DNA of 64,000 nt from Rhizophlyctis rosea (GCA_027596075.1 JADGJC010000199.1:1-64000); one strand, 5' to 3'. Shown: positions 19,801 to 30,511, counted from the first letter of the stretch. Notes: generated by a model from the sequence alone, not told the origin. Program-made: numbers and translations.

Positions 19801-22640
19801 TATGCACCTTTTGGCGGATGCTAATATTTCATTCATTCAGATGGCTATGTCATCCTCTACGGTCTATCCAAGCTATCAACGAACGTTTGGACGCTGTGAA
19901 TGATCTTGAAGAAATTGCTGGTCATCAAGGTAATCTTAATGCATTGCTGCTCATGCTGCACGAAGAAGAAACTGAATCCTTTATGCAGACAAAATGAGAG
20001 ACGTATTCCGCTCCTTACCGGACCTGGAACGAACAATCTCGCGGATCCATTCGAACAACTGCAAAGTGAAAGACTTTGTCAAAGCGCTGGGCGCTTTCGA
20101 AATGTTGCTCGTGAGTGGGATTTGCCGCAATGTCTTAGCTTGGATCCGATGCTCATGGTTTCTTGTCGTTGGCAGGATTTGCTGGAGTCTACAGAACCAT
20201 TTGTACGCGATTTCAAGTCGCCGCGATTGGTTCAACTATTCCATCTTGGTGCTATTCCCAAGCTGAAGGAACGGTTGGATTGGTTTGATAAGGCTTTTGA
20301 TCATAGGGAAGCGTTGCAGGAAGGTCAGTGGATCAAATCAATGAACATCAAAGTACTGGCGTATCTGACGCACATGCTAGACGTTATCAAGTTGCATCAC
20401 GGATACGACGAAGTGTATGATGGTGCCTGTGCGGACCGAGAGGGCGTTGAAGTCAAGTTGGAGCAGCATCGGCAGAAGTATGAGAAGCAGCTGAAGTAAG
20501 TTCTTTTGTTTTTGATTCCTTCAGATATGATCTTGTGCTGATGCAGGTTTTTTCTTCAGATGCAAAGTTCAATTCAAGGACATGGGGAAGGAGCTGTTCA
20601 CGCTGGAAGTTCCGGCGAAGACCAAACTTCCGGATAATTGGAAGCTTTGTTCTTCGACAAAGGTCGGATTTTTTGACTTCGCTATTTTCTGGTTTGATGG
20701 GAGGAAACTCATTCGTCCCATTTGTCGTCCGGTTTAATTAGACGGTCAGACGGTACTACAGCCCGGAAGTTGAAACACTCGTGAAGGATTTTCTTGAAAA
20801 GCGCGAAATTGAGGAACAAGCGTTAAGGGAAATCAAGACGAGGCTTTGTCAGAAGTTTGATGAGGATTATGAAGATTGGTGAGTGTATTGTCGTTAATCT
20901 GAGAATATCTTGTTGGTGCTAATTTGGGTCGTATGGATCATCTACAGGTTACAACTCATCAAAGCCGTAGCCGAGATTGACTGTTTGATGAGTCTCGGGT
21001 GTTGTCGCAGGGATTTGGGGGAGCCGCTGTGTCGTCCCGAATTTGTTGAAGGGGATGTGCCGACGTTTGAGGTGGTGGAGATGAGGCATCCGTGTGTTAT
21101 GCAAAGGTTTGCAAGGTTTTGAGTTCCGTGATTGCGTGCATCCTGCTGAATTTTTGATAATGGCGAAAACAGCCAACGGGCTGGGACAACCTTCATTCCG
21201 AACGATACGTATTTGGGAGGAGAAGGGTTGAAACCGAATGTGATTTTGTTGACTGGGCCGAATATGGTTTGTTTCCATTGTGCATTTAGAGAGTCTGTCA
21301 TAAGGTTGAGTGACATTTCTTGGGTTGCGGTATTCAGGGAGGAAAATCTACTCTCCTTCGTCAGGTAAGGAGCAGAGTCTTTTGAGTAGGGCCGCTGGTA
21401 TGTCCATCTCTAACTGTCTACCGGGTTATTTAGACTTGCATTGCTGTCATCATGGCCCAGGTAATTACCCGACATTCATGCATCTGATATCTTCCAAGAC
21501 CTCACACACGCGTCTATAGCTGGGGTGCTACGTGCCGGCGCAGTCTTGTCGCCTGACTCCTGTTGATCGGATCTTCACCCGTATCGGTACATATTGTCTA
21601 TGCGCCCAACGGTGTTGGTTGCATTTCTTTGACTTTGAGAATTGCAGGCGCGAACGACAACATCTTGGCGGGACAATCAACATTCATGGTGGAGCTGTCT
21701 GAAACTTCAAAAATCCTTCGAGAGGCGACTCCGCGATCGCTTGTCATTTTGGATGAGCTTGGGAGGGGGACGAGTACCTTTGACGGGTTAGGATCTTGTG
21801 GTCGAAAGACTTTGTTGTTTTCACAGGGGTTTCACTAAAAAGGTGGAGGTTTCCCACACTACAACAGATACGCCATTGCCTATTCGGTTTTGCACCACTT
21901 GGCGATACGGATCCGGTGCCTGGCGCTCTTCAGCACCCATTATGGGATGTTGACGCAGGATTTCGAGGCGAACCCGGTATGTTGGTTTTTGCGTTTGCGT
22001 TGCCATTGCCGTCTCGAGACAGGGTGCTGTGACGATTCTCTCATTTTCATTTGTAGCTGGTAGCCAAGATGTACATGGACTATTTTGCGGATGAGGAAAA
22101 GTAAGTAGAAAAGGCAAAGCCGGGGGTTTAAACGGTTATCTAGAAGCGGCCAGAAACTGATTTCTTAAGCGTTTAGACGTGACATCACATTCTTGTACAA
22201 GCTCCGGCAAGGAAGCTGTCCGAAGAGCTATGGGATGAATGTGGCGAGTATGGCGGGGGTTCCTTCAGAGGTAAGGTCCTGGCTTTGCAGTCTCGAACTC
22301 TTACAAGTATGCTGAGAATCTTTTTTCTTGACCATTAACAGGTGGTCGATCGAGCTGAGTCCGTGGCTGCGGAGTTTGAGAGACACCAGCGGTTGCGACA
22401 AGTGCGGTATGATATTTCGTGATTTTTCATGATGTATTTGGAAGAAGTCGGCACTGACGTATGGATTTTGGAATTTGCTGCAGGGACAGCCATGTGGACA
22501 GCAATATGATGCATCAGGCGGATTTTGCGTGGTTGGTGCGGATGCTCGCTGGGGAGGGTGGTGGTGGGAGGAAGGTGTCAGGGGACATTGTGAAGGCTGT
22601 TTGGAAAAGTTTGCAGAAGGGGCTGGGGAGGAGTGGGTAG
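16831..22640 (+). CDS. MSH6: DNA mismatch repair protein MSH6
   Basis: About 33 exons, with introns mostly 55-75 bp, assemble into roughly 1,240 residues, the usual MSH6 length. MSH6 pairs with MSH2 (MutS-alpha) to recognise base mismatches and small loops in the nucleus. Visible landmarks are the N-terminal PCNA-binding motif QTSLTSFF (residues 36-43), a long acidic and basic disordered region, the mismatch-binding domain with the Phe-x-Glu motif in GKFYELYE (about 18288-18311), and a C-terminal ATPase. The Walker A sequence TGPNMGGKST is split by an intron (21267-21337), and the Walker B/signature region reads [15 protein letters not shown] near 21740-21785. The FSTHYG switch and C-terminal dimerisation region are present. 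The start is the first ATG (16831). No broken exon was found, though some splice sites are assigned by homology only. Confidence 0.9.
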
Positions 22641-22897
22641 AAGTTGCATAGTGATTTGTGCGTGGGTGGAGTCAAGCCGTGTGATGTAATGAAATGCCGT
22701 AATTGATAGCCTATACTTGCATACCAACTATGAACCTCGACAGCAGTGCCAAAATCACAAACTCGGAAGGATCCGGGAATCACACTGTCAACAGCGGAAT
22801 AATAACATATACAACACCACAAAAATTACACTAACTTGGACTGATCGAGAGTCCCCTTCAACGTTCTAACCACACCTACATACAATACCGCACCATC

Positions 22898-23956
22898 CTA
22901 TTTATAGTAGCCCCACGACGCATTGCTCCCCGGTGCCGGAGAATACGCCGGGTTAGGTCCACCACGTCCATACCCATTAGGGGGACCATACCCACCAGCG
23001 GCATAGGGCCCACCACTATACTCGGACCCCCCACTACCATACGCACCATACGCACTCCCCGCCCCATTACCATATCCACTACCCGGAGGAGGAGCGGCAT
23101 ATCCACTCCCTACGGCTGAGTACCCACTTCCCACCGCACTTCCCGCGTAACCCCTCCCTGCCCCAGCACCACCACCAGCAGTACGACCGTACGCGTCCTG
23201 AGCGTAGTATGAGCCACTCCCAGGTCCCGGGGACGTGATGCGGGGACCCATTTCTATGCCTTGGGATGTGCTGCTTCCTGCTCGGGAAGAGAGGGAGGCT
23301 TGGGCAAGGGGCCCTTCGGATTGTTTTAGTTGTACCACGTTTATGTCGTCGTCTTTTTCTCCTTTTATGCATTTGTTGTAGATTAGGGTTCCGAAAGCGA
23401 TTAGAAGGATTAGGCCTAGGACTGCGCCTACGGCTATGAAGATGCGTTTGTTTTTTTCGAGGAAGGATTGGGAGGAGGAGGAGGAGGATGAGGAGGGGTC
23501 AATGGTGGAGGTGCCGTTTTGGTTTGTTGATGGGGGGTTTGCGGTTGAGTTGTTTGTGTTTGGCCAGTCTGTTCGGGGTTGGAAGGGGTCGGTGTTTGGG
23601 TCTGTTGTGGAGGGTGTTGAAGAGGTTGGGGAGGCTGGGGAGGCTGGGGAGGCGGCTGAGGTTGTTGGTTGGGGTGCTGCGGGTGCTGGGTTTGCGACGG
23701 GGGAGGCGCCAGCTGCCCGGGAGGTTGTTGTTGCTGTGGGTGGGGGTGCTACGGTTGTGCGGGTTGTTGCTGCGGGGGGTTGTTGCGCGGCTGTTGTTGT
23801 TGCTTGTGGGAGGGTTACGGGGAGGGTTGCGCTGGGGATTTGGGCGGTTGTTGGGTGGGAGAGGAAGAGGAGGGTTAGGATTGCGATGAGGAGAAAGTAA
23901 GAGGAGCGACGGGTGGTTTTGCCTTGCATGGTGGTGTTGCGTATTGAAGTTGCCAT
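22898..23956 (-). CDS. Mucin-like single-pass membrane protein
   Basis: This is a single exon of 352 residues, using the ATG at 23956. A signal peptide or signal-anchor is seen at residues 19-38 (FLLIAILTLLFLSH). An ectodomain of about 130 residues follows that is very rich in Thr, Ser, Pro and Ala, likely O-glycosylated, with a Ser run (155-162). A transmembrane helix spans about 172-193 (FIAVGAVLGLILLIAFGTLIY), followed by Asn-Lys-Cys-Ile-Lys. The ~150-residue cytosolic tail is rich in Gly, Tyr and Ser with repeated GSGY and YG motifs. The layout recalls fungal cell-wall stress sensors (WSC/Mid2 type) but lacks a cysteine-rich WSC domain, so a Mid2-like sensor is only a suggestion. It converges with MSH6; the two stops are about 260 bp apart. 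Confidence 0.7.
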   Translation of the reverse strand: MATSIRNTTMQGKTTRRSSYFLLIAILTLLFLSHPTTAQIPSATLPVTLPQATTTAAQQPPAATTRTTVAPPPTATTTSRAAGASPVANPAPAAPQPTTSAASPASPASPTSSTPSTTDPNTDPFQPRTDWPNTNNSTANPPSTNQNGTSTIDPSSSSSSSSQSFLEKNKRIFIAVGAVLGLILLIAFGTLIYNKCIKGEKDDDINVVQLKQSEGPLAQASLSSRAGSSTSQGIEMGPRITSPGPGSGSYYAQDAYGRTAGGGAGAGRGYAGSAVGSGYSAVGSGYAAPPPGSGYGNGAGSAYGAYGSGGSEYSGGPYAAGGYGPPNGYGRGGPNPAYSPAPGSNASWGYYK

Positions 23957-24704
23957 TGTGTACACTTTCAGTAGGTAGTTCCTAATGATGATAGTGATGG
24001 GTGTCCCAACATGTTGTTTACAAACAAACGGGCAAGAGGGGTGGAATGCAATGCAATGCCATGTGCGGCGCCCTTGCGGTGGTTGGGGTAAATTCGTGGC
24101 TTTGGGTCAGATGCAATTCCAGGCCGCATTTGCGCCGGCCCTTCCGAGCCTCCGGACTTTGGGTGGTGCAGCAGGATCCATCAAGACCGCGCCCGGACAA
24201 AATAGTGCCCCACTTTCTGGGCAGGATTGAATCACTGATTAACTAAGTATAAGGGTCAGAAGTTCGTGTCTGGTATTCGGACCAATGCAAAGGCATCAAG
24301 TCCACCTATGTTTAAGAGCAGTTACGTTTCGAAGGCTGACGACAACAAAATAATATCAAGCGCCAAAGAGTGACATGCTCATGCATTGAAGGATTTGAAA
24401 CGAGAATACCATTTGTCGAAATCATATCACTGTAAGCTTGTTACTTAACTTATATCATCATTCCGACCATACGCGCTTGCTGATATGCCCCTTTATACAC
24501 CACTGCATATAGGGCGTCCATGTTTCGTCCTCCTAAGTCTAGAATTTTCACATTCCCCACTCCCGAATTCCCTGCTCACAATGCCAACGTTGCCAAGCTC
24601 TTATGCCGTGTGAGGGTCGCGTACTCCGCTATCCGCCGCTGATTGATTTTAAGACTACACACCATTCCAAGGTTTGCGCCTACCCATCCCCATGCATCAA
24701 TCAT
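23957..24704. other. Intergenic region upstream of the membrane protein gene
   Basis: No supported gene is seen. The part next to 23956 is presumably the promoter of the minus-strand membrane protein gene. Confidence 0.45.
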
Positions 24705-24895
24705 TATTTGCAAATCCCCCTAGTAGGGTCCCTTGGCGGGGATCGCGTGGCCCGGCCTTATCTGTAGTGGTGGCTTAGCACAGCTACCCCAGCGGAGCTC
24801 AAGTACCTACGATGACAATGGGCTGCGAGGTCTTCGTCCAGTTGATTCCTCGTGGGGGATGGGCTGGTCCCGGTATTTTTCTTTCTTTTTGTTCG
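24705..24895 (+). repeat. BTB-linked conserved element, copy 5 (degenerate)
   Basis: Read on the plus strand it shows ATTTGCAAATCC (24702-24713), GTAGTGGTGG, CCCCAGCGGAGCTC and AAGTACCTACGATGAC (24788-24820), then T-rich runs at 24875-24890, in the same order as in the minus reading of copies 1-3. The hairpin is nearly lost. No TATA or CCAAT box is seen at the expected place. It lies about 0.7 kb downstream of the minus-strand BTB copy 4, in the same relative orientation as all other copies. Confidence 0.45.
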
Positions 24896-25603
24896 TTTCT
24901 CTTCTATTGGTTATCGCTGACTGCTAAAGATGTTTTTTTTTTCCAGTTATCGCGGAAAGATTCGCCGCATTTTCCATCTTTCATCTTTGCATCAGTCTCA
25001 TCACTATCCATGTTCAACATTTATGGTCAACCCGCTTACTCCGCTTTGCTGCCCACCTGATAATTAATGGAGTTGTCATAGCTTTATACTGTTGCTGCCT
25101 TCCTCTAAGTGCCAACATCCAATCAAGGCTGTATTTGACAGAGCTGACGAAGAATGCGATGCAACATGGGCTTACGACCATGCCATGAGAGTCTGATATT
25201 CAATGCGATCCATGCATCAATAAAAGGTGTAAATGAAAATATGAGTAACTACGACGCTCTTTGAGAACACGATCCACATTTGTCCAATCTTGATGGAGGA
25301 TCAAACGGAAACGACTGCGCAGCAAAGTATGGGTAAGCTCTGAGACACAACAGTCAAAATAGCAAATGAAATGACATCTGTTCAACAACACCAGTCAACT
25401 ATATTCCGTTGTGTATACATCAATTGCAAAACTTTGTAATGTCCGCAGGACTATGATACATCCTCTCCTCCCCACACCAAATACCAACCTCCTGGCGATC
25501 ACAACAAAAACGACGGTCACCCCTCCTTACTGCGATTCACTATTCAAACTCAAATTATACGTCTCAAACATAACATCCTATTGACACACCACCCTTCCAC
25601 CCA
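24896..25603. other. Spacer downstream of BTB copy 4
   Basis: Nothing is recognised here. It corresponds in position to the BTB-to-element spacers of the left cluster. Confidence 0.45.
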
Positions 25604-27149
25604 TCATCTGCTACAAAAGACCCTCACCAAGTCCCGCACAGACCGTTGCGATTCAATCGCGACTGAGGCCCGTGCAGCTGCAGGTGTTGTTACCGTGCTT
25701 GCTTTCGTGCCTGCATTCGTGCTGTCGAATGTGTGGATTGACGACTGGGTGCTAGATGCATGGAATGGCGCGCCAGGGTTGAAAGGTTGTGCATTCGGCA
25801 GGAGATTGGTAAAGTTGGACGCGTTCGGACGAGGAAACGAAGATAGAATCGATGATTGACTGGACGAGTCGTCGTTCCGCTGGTCGTGCTCGAGAGGTTG
25901 TATCCCATCGTCGCCATCAGCACCATCATCCACCTCCATCTCCTCCCCATCCTCATCCACCTCCCTCTGCAACTCATGAAAATAGTCAAGAAATTGCTCG
26001 ACGTCGTCACCAACCCACTCCTCCAACTTCTCCCAATCTCGCGCAATGCGCTGCACAAATCTGGGTACAACAGTCCCCATCACTGTTTCGAAGTTTGCTT
26101 GGATGAAGAGTTGCGTACGTTCCAGCAACAAATCCGATACAGCGCTGTGTGTAAATGCGGAAAGGAGGATATTGACTGCAGTTTCGGCAACCAGGTTTGA
26201 ATACATGATAAGATTAGTTGCGGCGGCGTGAAGGCCGGGTAGTTGATAGTAGTCAGCCATTGCGATTAGTTCTAGTTGGCCGGGAAGAATGGGTGGAGCG
26301 AGTGTGTCGATTATGCTGCAGTAGAGGTATTGGAGCATGGCGCATAAACTATGATGTGAGTATGATGGTGCGGAGAGGACGACACGCGTGTCCTTGTCCA
26401 GAGTGCGGTCTAGCCCTACACCACTACGAAACAAAGCTGCGAAGTATGGACAACGAGCCAGTAGGATTGTCCTGTGAGCTGGAATGAAAACCCGTTTACT
26501 TCCGTCGCTGAAGTAGTGGATCAAGTGGGCAAAGCCTTCAATTGCTGTTTCGGGTTGGAATTCGAGCAAGACGTCGGCAGTGGAGTTGTCGAATAGGAGA
26601 GAGCGGTAAGCGGTGGAGAGCTGGCAGGGTAGTGAAGTTGGTTGGTATGCGAAGTCGGGATACTTTTGGCGTGTTGAGATTTCTACGGAGAAACGGATGT
26701 CGTTGTTGGAGTGGAAGTAAGGTGCGATGAGCTGATGATCGAACAAGAAAGCGAATGAAGGGGACAACGAAGATAGTTCCTGGTCTTCGACACGTCTACG
26801 CAACGCGGATAAGGTTTGAGATGGTTTTGTTTTGACGGCAAATATAGCCAACTCGTATTTGAAGATTCGACGGTTCCAACTGCCTTGGACTGACTCAGAA
26901 TTGGACGGTACGGCAGCAAGGTGAATTCGCAGTACAGGCGGTCCTCCTCCCGCTCCAGTATCGTTCTTCTTTGAGATTTCGAGGCGGAGGAGCCATAGCC
27001 CATCGTGTGGTCCGAAAAGGGGACTGTCAAAAGTGTATGGATTGCTGCTGGGAGGTGATCGGAAAATTTTAAGCCAATGACTTTCGGCTGTTGGTAGGGT
27101 GAACTGGAACCGAGTTGTAGGTGCTTGCTAGGCCCATATGGTCGTCCAT
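25604..27149 (-). pseudogene. MATH-like/BTB protein, copy 4 (one frameshift)
   Basis: An ATG at 27149 gives MDDHMGLAST, matching the start of copy 3. One extra base near 27118 then throws the frame into an early stop. In the shifted frame the homology continues without a stop for about 505 codons to 25604: RFQFTLPTAESHWLK, TFDSPLFGPHDGLWLLRLE, RRIFKYELAIFA, the BTB motifs IPAHRTILLARCPYF and ALFRSGVG, MLQYLYCS, YYQLPGLHAAATNL, and the terminal QRSVRDLVRVF. No in-frame ATG lies ahead of the N-terminal domain in the long frame. The single lesion in an otherwise clean frame means either a young pseudogene or a base-call error. Confidence 0.7.
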
Positions 27150-27405
27150 TGTGTATGTGTGAAAGGGATGGAAGTGATGGAGAGCAAATGACGTTCAAAC
27201 AAATGGAAGTGGGAACACATCAAAGAAGAGGATGTGAATTGACTCTGTCCGGTTCGTCTGGACTTTGAGAATAGCCCGCCAGGGGTGTCAGGGTGCGGAC
27301 AGACATGTGAGTGCCAAATGCGCATTACCATCCACCAACTTATAATAGCTATAATATCTCAAAGTGCAAACTCAAAAGATCGAATAACAGTTACACTAAT
27401 AACAA
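27150..27405. other. Upstream region of BTB copy 4
   Basis: A short AT-rich stretch (27335-27360) contains TATAATA-like runs and could belong to the promoter of copy 4. Nothing else is recognised. Confidence 0.35.
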
Positions 27406-27497
27406 TGGCTCATAGCTGAGTTGGCACCAGCCTTCGGCAGCTAATCCGACAGCTATCACAAGCTGGAAGGTTGCGGGTTCGACTCCCACATGAGACA
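27406..27497 (+). tRNA. tRNA-Ser(GCT)-like sequence, probably a pseudogene
   Basis: The stretch folds as a class II tRNA: acceptor arms TGGCTCA and TGAGACA (one mismatch), D-stem GCTG/CAGC, and a long variable arm CAGCT/AGCTG as in serine tRNAs. The T-loop is TTCGACT. Box A (TAGCTGAGTTGG, 27412-27423) and box B (GGTTCGACTCC, 27476-27486) match the Pol III consensus. Against a working gene, the anticodon loop CAGCTAA has A instead of the universal U at position 33, the anticodon stem is weak, the T-stem has a mismatch, and no run of T follows. It may be the head of a tRNA-derived repeat. Confidence 0.45.
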
Positions 27498-27589
27498 ATC
27501 CATCTCTGGGGAAGAGGGAGTTTGAGGAATGTTGGGCCCTCCTTGGCCGGAGGAGCATGTGGTGAAGTGATGGACGGTTCGGAGGTGCA

Positions 27590-27750
27590 GTAGTGGCGCA
27601 GTGGGTTTCAAGCGGTCTAGCCAGCCGTGCCCATTGTTCCCCGGCGGATCTGCCTCAGGGCGGTGAAGTACCTACGCATCGACGGGCCACGAAGTCATGG
27701 AGCCGCACGCTCAGTCATCACCCTCAAGGGTACCTTTTTTGTTTTTCTTG
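27590..27750 (+). repeat. BTB-linked conserved element, copy 4
   Basis: The plus-strand reading has CCCCGGCGGATCT, a hairpin (CTGCC-TCAG-GGCGG, 27650-27663), GTGAAGTACCTACG and a T-rich run (27735-27748), the same order as in the minus reading of copies 1-3. One stem pair is U-G in this reading and would be an A-C mismatch on the other strand. It lies about 1.2 kb downstream of the minus-strand BTB copy 5 and is convergent with it. No CCAAT/TATA pair is seen upstream; a tRNA-like sequence lies there instead. Confidence 0.5.
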
Positions 27751-27814
27751 TCTTTGTGGATGTGTTATGTCGGGTGCTCTTCCTTCATTTTAAGGGAGAC
27801 GTTTGCACATCTTG

Positions 27815-28290
27815 TTGTGGACGGTGTTGGTGAGACGTCTTGTAGGACCCTAGCGTGTTATGTCCCCATAATACGCGGAGGTTGCCGAGTTGTGAGAATG
27901 TTCTCGTCTGAAGTCTTCTAGGGGCTTTGCACGTTGTATTGCCCTGTTATCACAAGCTTGCCAAGTTGTGAGAATGTTTTTGTCTGACGTCATATGGGAC
28001 CTTCGCCCGTTATGTCGCCCTGTTACAATGAGATTGCCAAGTTGTGATAAGGTTCTCGTCAGAAATCTTATAGGACCCTTGCGTTATGTGTAGGTCTGTT
28101 ACGGCAGAGGTGCGGAGTTGTAAGAATGTTCACCTCTGAAGTCTTATAGGACCTTTTGCATGTTGTGTCGCCATGTTATGATGAGGTTGCTGAGTTGTGA
28201 GAATGTTCTGATATAGGTCCCTCGCACATTGTGTAGGTCTGTTACGGCAGAGGTGCGGAGCTGTGAGAATGTTCTCATCTGAAGTCATTT
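27815..28290. repeat. Minisatellite, ~76-bp unit, about six copies
   Basis: Units are marked by GTTGTGAGAATGTTC-like starts at 27889, 27965, 28041, 28117, 28194 and 28260, with spacings of 76, 76, 76, 77 and 66. Each unit also holds a TCTGAAGTC/TATAGGACC segment and a TGTTA-rich segment. Units are diverged by substitutions and small indels. No long frame runs through it, so it is probably non-coding. Confidence 0.85.
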
Positions 28291-28975
28291 CTTTCGATTC
28301 TATTCTTTGCTTCCGCCACCTTGCACCATGCCGCCTGACGATCGGGGAAAACTGAAACAATTTGAACGAGCGCAGTCACCCGCTGGTCCAGCCGCAAGGT
28401 CGGGTCTGCATCCCTCCGCGGTATGCGCCACCCAGTTGTATGGTGTGTTATGAATATATGATGTCTTCGGTTCGTTGTAAATACTTTTGCTGGTGAACTC
28501 TTGGAGACCTTTACAAAACATTCACCTGACACTCACAATGGTATTGAATAACAGTTTCTTGTGGACTGTAAGAGAGACGACGAAAGTCTCCATGTTGTTG
28601 AGTTCATATCTCGATCAATAATTCAAGAATCTATGACTATCACTACACATTCGAGACCCATTGTTGTTCCCCGGACGCAAATGCATCAGCATTTTGGAAG
28701 AATTCTCGCCATCGACATCAATATCATATTTCCAAATCATATGTACAGCATTATTCCCCAGCATCACACATAAAGTACTTGACCTTTCCGCAAACTACAC
28801 TAGCGCAACTACATCCCTCCGTCTCATCTTTTCTGTTACCATCACACTAACACTACACAAATTCCAAACCCTACTAATTGCAATAAATCCATAAAAGCAG
28901 CAATCATCATCCCAAACCCATCACTATACAAAACCCACCCCCACCCAACCCACAACCCACCACAACGCTCCACCA
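28291..28975. other. Spacer downstream of BTB copy 5
   Basis: No supported gene is seen. The right part is AT-rich and may be the old 3' UTR of the broken BTB copy 5. Confidence 0.4.
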
Positions 28976-30511
28976 TCACCGCGTATCCAACCCCGCGCCA
29001 TCCAGCGCCGGGATCCCACTCCGATACGCCGGCTTCCGTCCAAACATCTGCATCCGACGTCGCGCCGCGTCTTGCGCATTGGTCGATGATGGCCGAGATG
29101 AGGATTGGGCGGAGGACGGGTTCGCGGAAGGGTGTGGCGGTTGCGTAGCGGATGAGGAGGAAGGGACCGTGTCGAGGTGTCGGATTTGTCGCGATGAGGA
29201 TGCAGAGGAGGAGGCGGTGACAGCATGTTGTGTTTGGTACATGGTGAAATCAAATATGTTTGGTTCTGGCCGAGCAACCACATCCTCCTCCTCCTCCTCC
29301 TCACATTCACATAAATCCAGCAAGAACCTAACGAACTCCCTCCCGCCCACCAACAACGTCTGATACGCCTTCTCCATGTCCTGCATCGTCATGTTCTTCG
29401 TCAGCGTAACTGGCACCGTGGGCAGGATGCTATCGAAGTTCTCTAGCACATATTGCGTCGTTTCATTCAACAAGTCGGTACCGAAGAAGCTTGACTCCGT
29501 TGCGCATACGAGAATTAGGAGTGCGACGTCTGGTTTGAGTGTTGTAGACACAATCAGCTGTGTGATAGCCGAGTGCAGACCAGGCAATTGGTAGTAATCG
29601 GCCATTTCAAGAACGTCCAGCTGATCCTCCAGGTCAGTTGGCGCCACAGAGTCCATCGTCTCGCACTACAGGTACTGCAACAAGGCTACTACGGCCTGGT
29701 GGCTATAGTATTCCGCGGAAACAACCATCATCGACCCACGACCCACATCCACCGTCCGGTCGACACCGACACCACTTCGGAACAAAGCTGCAAAATATGG
29801 ACAGCGAGCGTGCAGAATGGTTTTATGGGCTGGTACGAAGCTGCGGACTTTGCCGTTGGGTTCGACATGGCGTACACTTGATAGCGGAGCCACAGGATGA
29901 TTCGATGCGGGCGCGTACTCGACGAGAACGTCGGCGGAGTCAAGATTGAAGAGGACAGTGCGGAGGTCGAACGTGATTTGTTTTGGGACAGAGCCAGGTC
30001 GGAACGCGAGGGAAGGAACGCGAGGAGAGGATGTGATATCGACGCTCAGTTGTATGCTCTCGTTAGGTTGAAGGTATGGGGGAAGCTCCGATGCCAGAAA
30101 ACGGAAACGGAGAGCATCGGGTCTTGTTGCTTTGATTGTTGTTGATGTCGTGACCCGTCGGCGGAGGGCTGGCCGCATATTTGTAGTGGGCGGTGAGAAG
30201 ATTGCGCAGTCGACCTTCGTAATGGCACAATCTCCTCTACGGATGGTACGGCAACCAAACAGACTCTCAAGGCCGTAACTATCCCTGCTCCTCCCCAAAC
30301 TCCGTCCGAGTCTTCCAGTTTTTTCGTCACTTTCAAACCTCAACGTCTACATTGCATCCGGCCTGCCGAACAACGGACTGTGCAGGATGCGCGGTTGACT
30401 GCCAGGTAAGGAGGCGTCTACAGCGTCGACGAGAGCTTTGGTGTTCCTGAGATAATATTTATAGTTGATAGTGGTGGTTTCAGAACCACGAGAGTCGGTG
30501 ATGGCGGACAT
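28976..30511 (-). pseudogene. MATH-like/BTB protein, copy 5 (four lesions)
   Basis: It starts at the ATG at 30511 (MSAITDSRGSETTT, then LHSPLFGRPDAM). A TAG then stands where paralogues have the Trp of the DGxW motif. Shortly after, the homology moves to a second frame (KVTKKLEDS, VCLVAVPSVEE) and then back to the first, so two compensating indels are present. The BTB domain follows (VPAHKTILHARCPYFAALF), but a second TAG at 29668-29666 replaces the Tyr of the conserved YLYC motif. The frame then continues to 28976 with YYQLPGLHSA, an acidic Glu run and a Ser-rich tail. Its closest relative is copy 1. Two stops and two frameshifts make it a clear pseudogene, although each half is still long and open. 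Confidence 0.8.
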
